Assembly: GCA_045656345.1 (NCBI GenBank) | Contig: JAZOQZ010000038.1 | Coordinates: 1 to 9,941 of the forward strand | Direction: 5' to 3' | From: SIG452 sp045656345 | GTDB taxonomy: Bacteria > Bacillota > Clostridia > UMGS1840 | Length of the DNA stretch: 9,941 nucleotides | The notes under the pieces: model-generated | Seen by the model: the letters and a program-made list of their open reading frames with translations, nothing else | Database searches by the model: none | What the model was told of the DNA's origin: nothing | Position numbers and translations under genes: made by a program | In this document: positions 7,122-9,941 of the stretch, piece after piece | Layout of the letters: each line of letters begins with the position of its first letter | How positions within the stretch are numbered: the first letter of the stretch is position 1

Positions 7122-9110
7122 TTATGGAGCAGGATTAAAAATCCGTTCCCGTAAGCCTTCTATTTCTTCAGGAGTAACCTCACGAATTTGTCGATAGAGA
7201 TAAATTTCGGTTCCGTCGGCTAATGGGAATGTTATTTCTTCTTTTTGATACGCAGTTCCAATACCGTAATTTCCTGTGATTTCATAATAAGGAACAGCAA
7301 TCACCCGCTGTTCTTCTTCCGCTAAGTGAATCTGCAAAGTGGAAGGAACCAGAATATAGTCAGTCCAGAACAAGCTTTCCGATAAATTATTGCGTTTATC
7401 CACATCGGAAATACCGTAATAGTAAGTTGATCTGTCTATTTGAGACGATTGGTTTAGAGATACTGAGATTTCTGCGTTTCTGAGAGTTTCGTAATTCAGC
7501 TTCAGAGAAGATGCCAGGAAACAAACCTTCTTACCTTTCCCACCGATTTCTTTGTCCATATAGGCGGTAATTTTTAAAATACCGTCCACATTCGGGTCAA
7601 CAGGCGGATACATTGAAAAGTCGGGCAAAATTGCTGCTTGGTTGATTTCCTGTATGGAAGTCGGTTGTTCCCTTGGGATAAATGTGTTCACCGTTTGCAA
7701 CGAAGAAACTGTCACTATTGCCACAATCCCTAATTTGCGGTTTACCTGCTTCCAAAGAGACAATAATAACATTGCAAAAGCAGGAATATACAACGAAAGA
7801 TGTTGTTGACCATGTGTCTGAACGCTCACAAACAGAAAAAACATCAACACAGCCTGAAACAGTATGAATGTTTCAGCATGCAGCTTTCTACGGTTAAAGA
7901 TCTGTTTTGCAATCGCAAAAAGGCTAACTGCGCTTGTCAAAAACAAGCCGTAATATCTGGTAAAAGTCATCATATCCGTGTGAATTCCCAAATTATATGC
8001 CGAATAGATATATCGGTAATCCGCCAACAATTTTGTGCTGACAAAATCCTGTGTGAAAAACAGCAGCACAAAAACAAAAGAGCCAAAGCTTTCCAAAAAG
8101 CACCTGATATTTTTCTTGGAAAAACAACAAAGAACTGAAGTAATCAGAAAGCTGAGCGCAAAAAAGGAATACCATCTTCTGAAATACACCGCCAAAGCCA
8201 AAAATAATCCGATGATAATACCGTGTTTTTCCCGACGTCCGAAACAATACAATATCAGTGCCAACAATGCAGGAATAATACCTCCCACATCAATAAACCC
8301 TGTGTTTGCGGCAAACATTAGATACGGAAGGCACAGATAAATACACACAATCTTCCAATTACTTAACTGAAAATACCGCTTCCCACAAGCATAAATCAGC
8401 ATCAGAATGGGATAGATGTAACAATTGACAATGGATAATATAAACACCAGTCTGGATTTGCCGAACAGTTTGCAAAACAGACTTGCAGGAATCATAATGA
8501 TGTAATTGTAGTCTGTTTCAAAAATAGATTGATACACTGCTTCCCAATAAGAAAGCCCGGGAAACATTGTGTCAAAATCAAGAACAGTGATAAAATAACC
8601 GGCGTTGTCCCAAGTGAAAATTTTTCGTAAAAAAACACAATAGAGCACGGAAGCCAGATTGATAGTCAGCCAAACCGCCCCTGCAAATATCAGACTTTTT
8701 TTAGAGATATGAACTGTTTTTGCTCTACCAAACAAATACATAGTGCCTCGGGATAACACCATTAAAAAGATACCAAGCAAAAAGGCAGCACCAATCAGAC
8801 AAATGATATCACCGCCTGCTTCACAACCTCGTAAGAAAACATCTTTTGATAAAAGTGCAAGCAAAAACGAAACAGAAAACAGCGTAATTGCTGTTTTCAG
8901 AGAAACGCCGTTCCACAAATAGTCTGCAATTTTTTTACGAAAAACAACAATCAGAATTTCCGACAACAAAACGCCGACCCAGCGGTAAATTTCCCGAAAC
9001 TCGAATCCAAAGGCAGACAAGAAAAAAGTGCCCATTCTGGAAAATAAAAACCAGAGCACAGGCAACGAAAATATACATAACAGCCATTCAGCATTCAATC
9101 GTTTTTTCAC
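7122..9110 (-). CDS. Multi-pass membrane protein, probable GT-C-fold glycosyltransferase
   Basis: The 662-residue product has about 13-16 strongly hydrophobic stretches between residues 8 and 475, then a soluble C-terminal domain of about 185 residues that is probably extracytoplasmic. This layout matches GT-C enzymes (GT39/ArnT-like), which use polyprenyl-phosphate sugars at the outer face of the membrane. Just before the main hydrophobic block there is RKIFTWDNAGYF (162-173), with Asp168 in the kind of first-loop acidic motif used by GT-C enzymes for metal or acceptor binding. Other likely loop motifs are TGFIDVGG (270-277), YFRRWYSFF (309-317) and QTHGQQHLSLY (431-441). The GTG at 9110 is chosen because AAAGGGA (9118-9124) sits 7 nt upstream and a promoter lies at 9156-9184. 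A longer frame to ATG 9254 would run through that promoter and a terminator. The gene is monocistronic. The glycosyltransferase call is inferred from architecture; it could be another envelope polymer or membrane protein. Confidence 0.7.
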   Translation of the reverse strand: MKKRLNAEWLLCIFSLPVLWFLFSRMGTFFLSAFGFEFREIYRWVGVLLSEILIVVFRKKIADYLWNGVSLKTAITLFSVSFLLALLSKDVFLRGCEAGGDIICLIGAAFLLGIFLMVLSRGTMYLFGRAKTVHISKKSLIFAGAVWLTINLASVLYCVFLRKIFTWDNAGYFITVLDFDTMFPGLSYWEAVYQSIFETDYNYIIMIPASLFCKLFGKSRLVFILSIVNCYIYPILMLIYACGKRYFQLSNWKIVCIYLCLPYLMFAANTGFIDVGGIIPALLALILYCFGRREKHGIIIGLFLALAVYFRRWYSFFALSFLITSVLCCFSKKNIRCFLESFGSFVFVLLFFTQDFVSTKLLADYRYIYSAYNLGIHTDMMTFTRYYGLFLTSAVSLFAIAKQIFNRRKLHAETFILFQAVLMFFLFVSVQTHGQQHLSLYIPAFAMLLLSLWKQVNRKLGIVAIVTVSSLQTVNTFIPREQPTSIQEINQAAILPDFSMYPPVDPNVDGILKITAYMDKEIGGKGKKVCFLASSLKLNYETLRNAEISVSLNQSSQIDRSTYYYGISDVDKRNNLSESLFWTDYILVPSTLQIHLAEEEQRVIAVPYYEITGNYGIGTAYQKEEITFPLADGTEIYLYRQIREVTPEEIEGLRERIFNPAP

Positions 9111-9117
9111 ATCGGTA

Positions 9118-9124
9118 TCCCTTT
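9118..9124 (-). promoter_or_regulatory. Ribosome binding site for the GTG start at 9110
   Basis: Read on the - strand the sequence is AAAGGGA, 7 nt before the GTG. It is the only good Shine-Dalgarno-like match near the 5' end of this frame and fixes the start downstream of the promoter. Confidence 0.65.
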
Positions 9125-9155
9125 CTGAAATGTTTATACATAAAATCTTGAATGT

Positions 9156-9184
9156 ATTATACCATATCCCAGCTATAAAGTCCA
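9156..9184 (-). promoter_or_regulatory. Sigma-A-type promoter with extended -10 for the membrane-protein gene
   Basis: On the - strand there is a perfect -10 TATAAT (9161-9156) preceded by TGG, giving an extended -10 (TGnTATAAT). A 17-nt spacer separates it from TGGACT (9184-9179), which matches 4 of 6 positions of TTGACA. Transcription would start near 9149, leaving a leader of about 40 nt with the ribosome binding site. It lies just downstream of the terminator of the preceding gene, so the membrane-protein gene is an independent transcription unit. Confidence 0.75.
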
Positions 9185-9207
9185 TAGTTTTTATATTTTT
9201 CATAAAC

Positions 9208-9243
9208 AAAAAGATTGCTCCGTTTTCAGGGAGCAATCTTTTT
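9208..9243 (-). terminator. Rho-independent terminator after the DUF5693-like gene
   Basis: AAAAAGATTGCTCC (9208-9221) and GGAGCAATCTTTTT (9230-9243) form a perfect 14-bp stem around an 8-nt loop. On the - strand the stem ends in TTTTTG, a usable U-tract. It lies 16 nt beyond the stop codon of the gene ending at 9260. The + strand also carries T residues after the stem, but no + strand gene is seen there. Confidence 0.88.
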
Positions 9244-9259
9244 TCAGATGCCAAAAATT

Positions 9260-9941
9260 TTATCTTTTTTTATGATTTTTCTTTTTCTTCTGAGGTTTGT
9301 TGCCCCGATAATGATATTTGGAAGGCTTCTTCCCTTTTTTCTCGGAAACATTACTTGCAACAACTTCTGTTTGTTCAGAAGATGTTTCCTCTACAACCAA
9401 AGAATCCAAAGAATTCAAAAGCTCGGATTCCGAAACGGTTTTTTCATCTTCTGTTTGATCGTTTGAATCCTCTGTTTTTGCTTCTTCCTCTTTCTGCTGC
9501 TCATTTTCTTCCTCAGACACTTTAGATTCTTTTGTTTGTTTCGCCTTTTTCATCAAATATTTTACCAAAAGAATCACGCCCCACATGGCAACAGAAACCA
9601 CCAGACCGCACAATAATCCATTGAACACACGATGAACACTTACGCTCACTGCTGTAAAGGTGTGACAGAAGGTGTTAAACACAGATGTGAACAGCAAAGA
9701 TGCGCAAACCCCGAAAAAGTATCTCCATTCGGTTTGTTTGTGTTTCACGGATAAAAACAAAAATACGGTAAATGCAGGATAACCGAATAAAAATTCTTTT
9801 AAACGGGGACGAATGTAGAAGGTGTCTGATAACCATTTTCTGAAATTGTCTTCTGCAGGTAAAAGCAGATCACTTTTTCCGCTTCGAACAAAATAGTACA
9901 CTAAAAAGAATATGCCGAAAGTAGCAACCAAAAGCAACACC
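9260..9941 (-). CDS. DUF5693-like membrane protein, C-terminal part, with charged tail
   Basis: The frame is open to the right edge, so the N-terminal part of the gene lies outside the window; a GTG at 9940 is not taken as the start. The visible 226 residues have a membrane segment at about 2-18 and RPRLKEFLFGYP at 44-55. Further hydrophobic segments lie at about 56-64, 73-88 and 105-129, with FNTFCHTFTAVSVSVHRVFNGL (88-109) between the last two. The RPR-KEFL-G-P and NTFCH motifs resemble the C-terminus of DUF5693 proteins of Firmicutes, often found near csaB and other envelope-glycan genes; this is from memory and unsearched. After the last membrane helix comes a long Glu/Ser/Thr-rich acidic stretch (about 134-199) and then a very basic Lys-rich end (200-226). 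That tail is unusual and probably cytoplasmic, by the positive residues (KKAK) after the last helix. The biochemical function is unknown; polysaccharide export or assembly is a guess from the family context. Confidence 0.65.
   Translation of the reverse strand, partial: VLLLVATFGIFFLVYYFVRSGKSDLLLPAEDNFRKWLSDTFYIRPRLKEFLFGYPAFTVFLFLSVKHKQTEWRYFFGVCASLLFTSVFNTFCHTFTAVSVSVHRVFNGLLCGLVVSVAMWGVILLVKYLMKKAKQTKESKVSEEENEQQKEEEAKTEDSNDQTEDEKTVSESELLNSLDSLVVEETSSEQTEVVASNVSEKKGKKPSKYHYRGNKPQKKKKNHKKR

Noticed and set aside
7682..8340. Short + strand open frames opposite the membrane-protein gene
   Set aside because: They have no family motifs, are Lys/Asn/Thr rich and lie antisense to a long gene with clear membrane-protein composition.
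9111..9254. N-terminal extension of the membrane protein to ATG 9254
   Set aside because: This stretch contains the 14-bp terminator hairpin and the TATAAT promoter on the same strand. The encoded residues look like translated non-coding DNA.
9028..9525. 165-codon + strand open frame
   Set aside because: It crosses a terminator and a promoter and runs antisense to two real genes. Its Phe/Leu-rich composition is the mirror of the Lys/Glu-rich tail on the other strand.
1..9941. CRISPR, IS element, prophage, toxin-antitoxin or defence island
   Set aside because: No spaced repeats, transposase or integrase motifs, terminal repeats or small paired genes were seen. The content is housekeeping plus envelope genes.

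Overview
The window looks like a chromosomal segment of a low-GC Firmicute, most likely a clostridium of the Oscillospirales/Christensenellales kind. The basis is AT-rich codon use, strong AGGAG-type ribosome binding sites, TTG and GTG starts, a YchF/Tgt/RlmB cluster of Firmicute type, and a DUF5693-like membrane protein. The taxon is an inference; no rRNA or other marker is present.

Positions 1-7066 (+ strand) hold five co-directional genes. The first is a 5'-truncated, divergent GyrB/ParE-like ATPase/Toprim subunit. After an 82-nt gap comes its GyrA/ParC-like partner. Then follow, with gaps of only 18, 12 and 10 nt, ychF (ribosome-associated ATPase), tgt (queuosine tRNA-guanine transglycosylase) and rlmB (SpoU-type 23S rRNA ribose methyltransferase). 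Spacing suggests one transcript, at least from the GyrA/ParC-like gene onward. It joins DNA topology management to translation and RNA-modification functions. A strong hairpin plus T-tract at 7070-7111 ends it.

Positions 7122-9941 (- strand) converge on that hairpin, which also works as a terminator for the opposite strand. From right to left there is the C-terminal part of a DUF5693-like membrane protein with an unusual acidic-then-lysine-rich tail. Next is a 14-bp perfect terminator hairpin at 9208-9243. Last is a monocistronic 662-residue multi-pass membrane protein, probably a GT-C-fold glycosyltransferase, with a well-formed extended -10 promoter and a GTG start. These two genes point to cell-envelope glycan assembly. 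They are more AT-rich by eye than the + strand operon.

No tRNA, rRNA, CRISPR array, insertion sequence, phage gene or recognisable defence system was found. The most notable content is the divergent type IIA topoisomerase pair, whose conserved motifs carry several unusual substitutions although the catalytic residues visible here are retained. No gene-free stretch exceeds about 300 bases.
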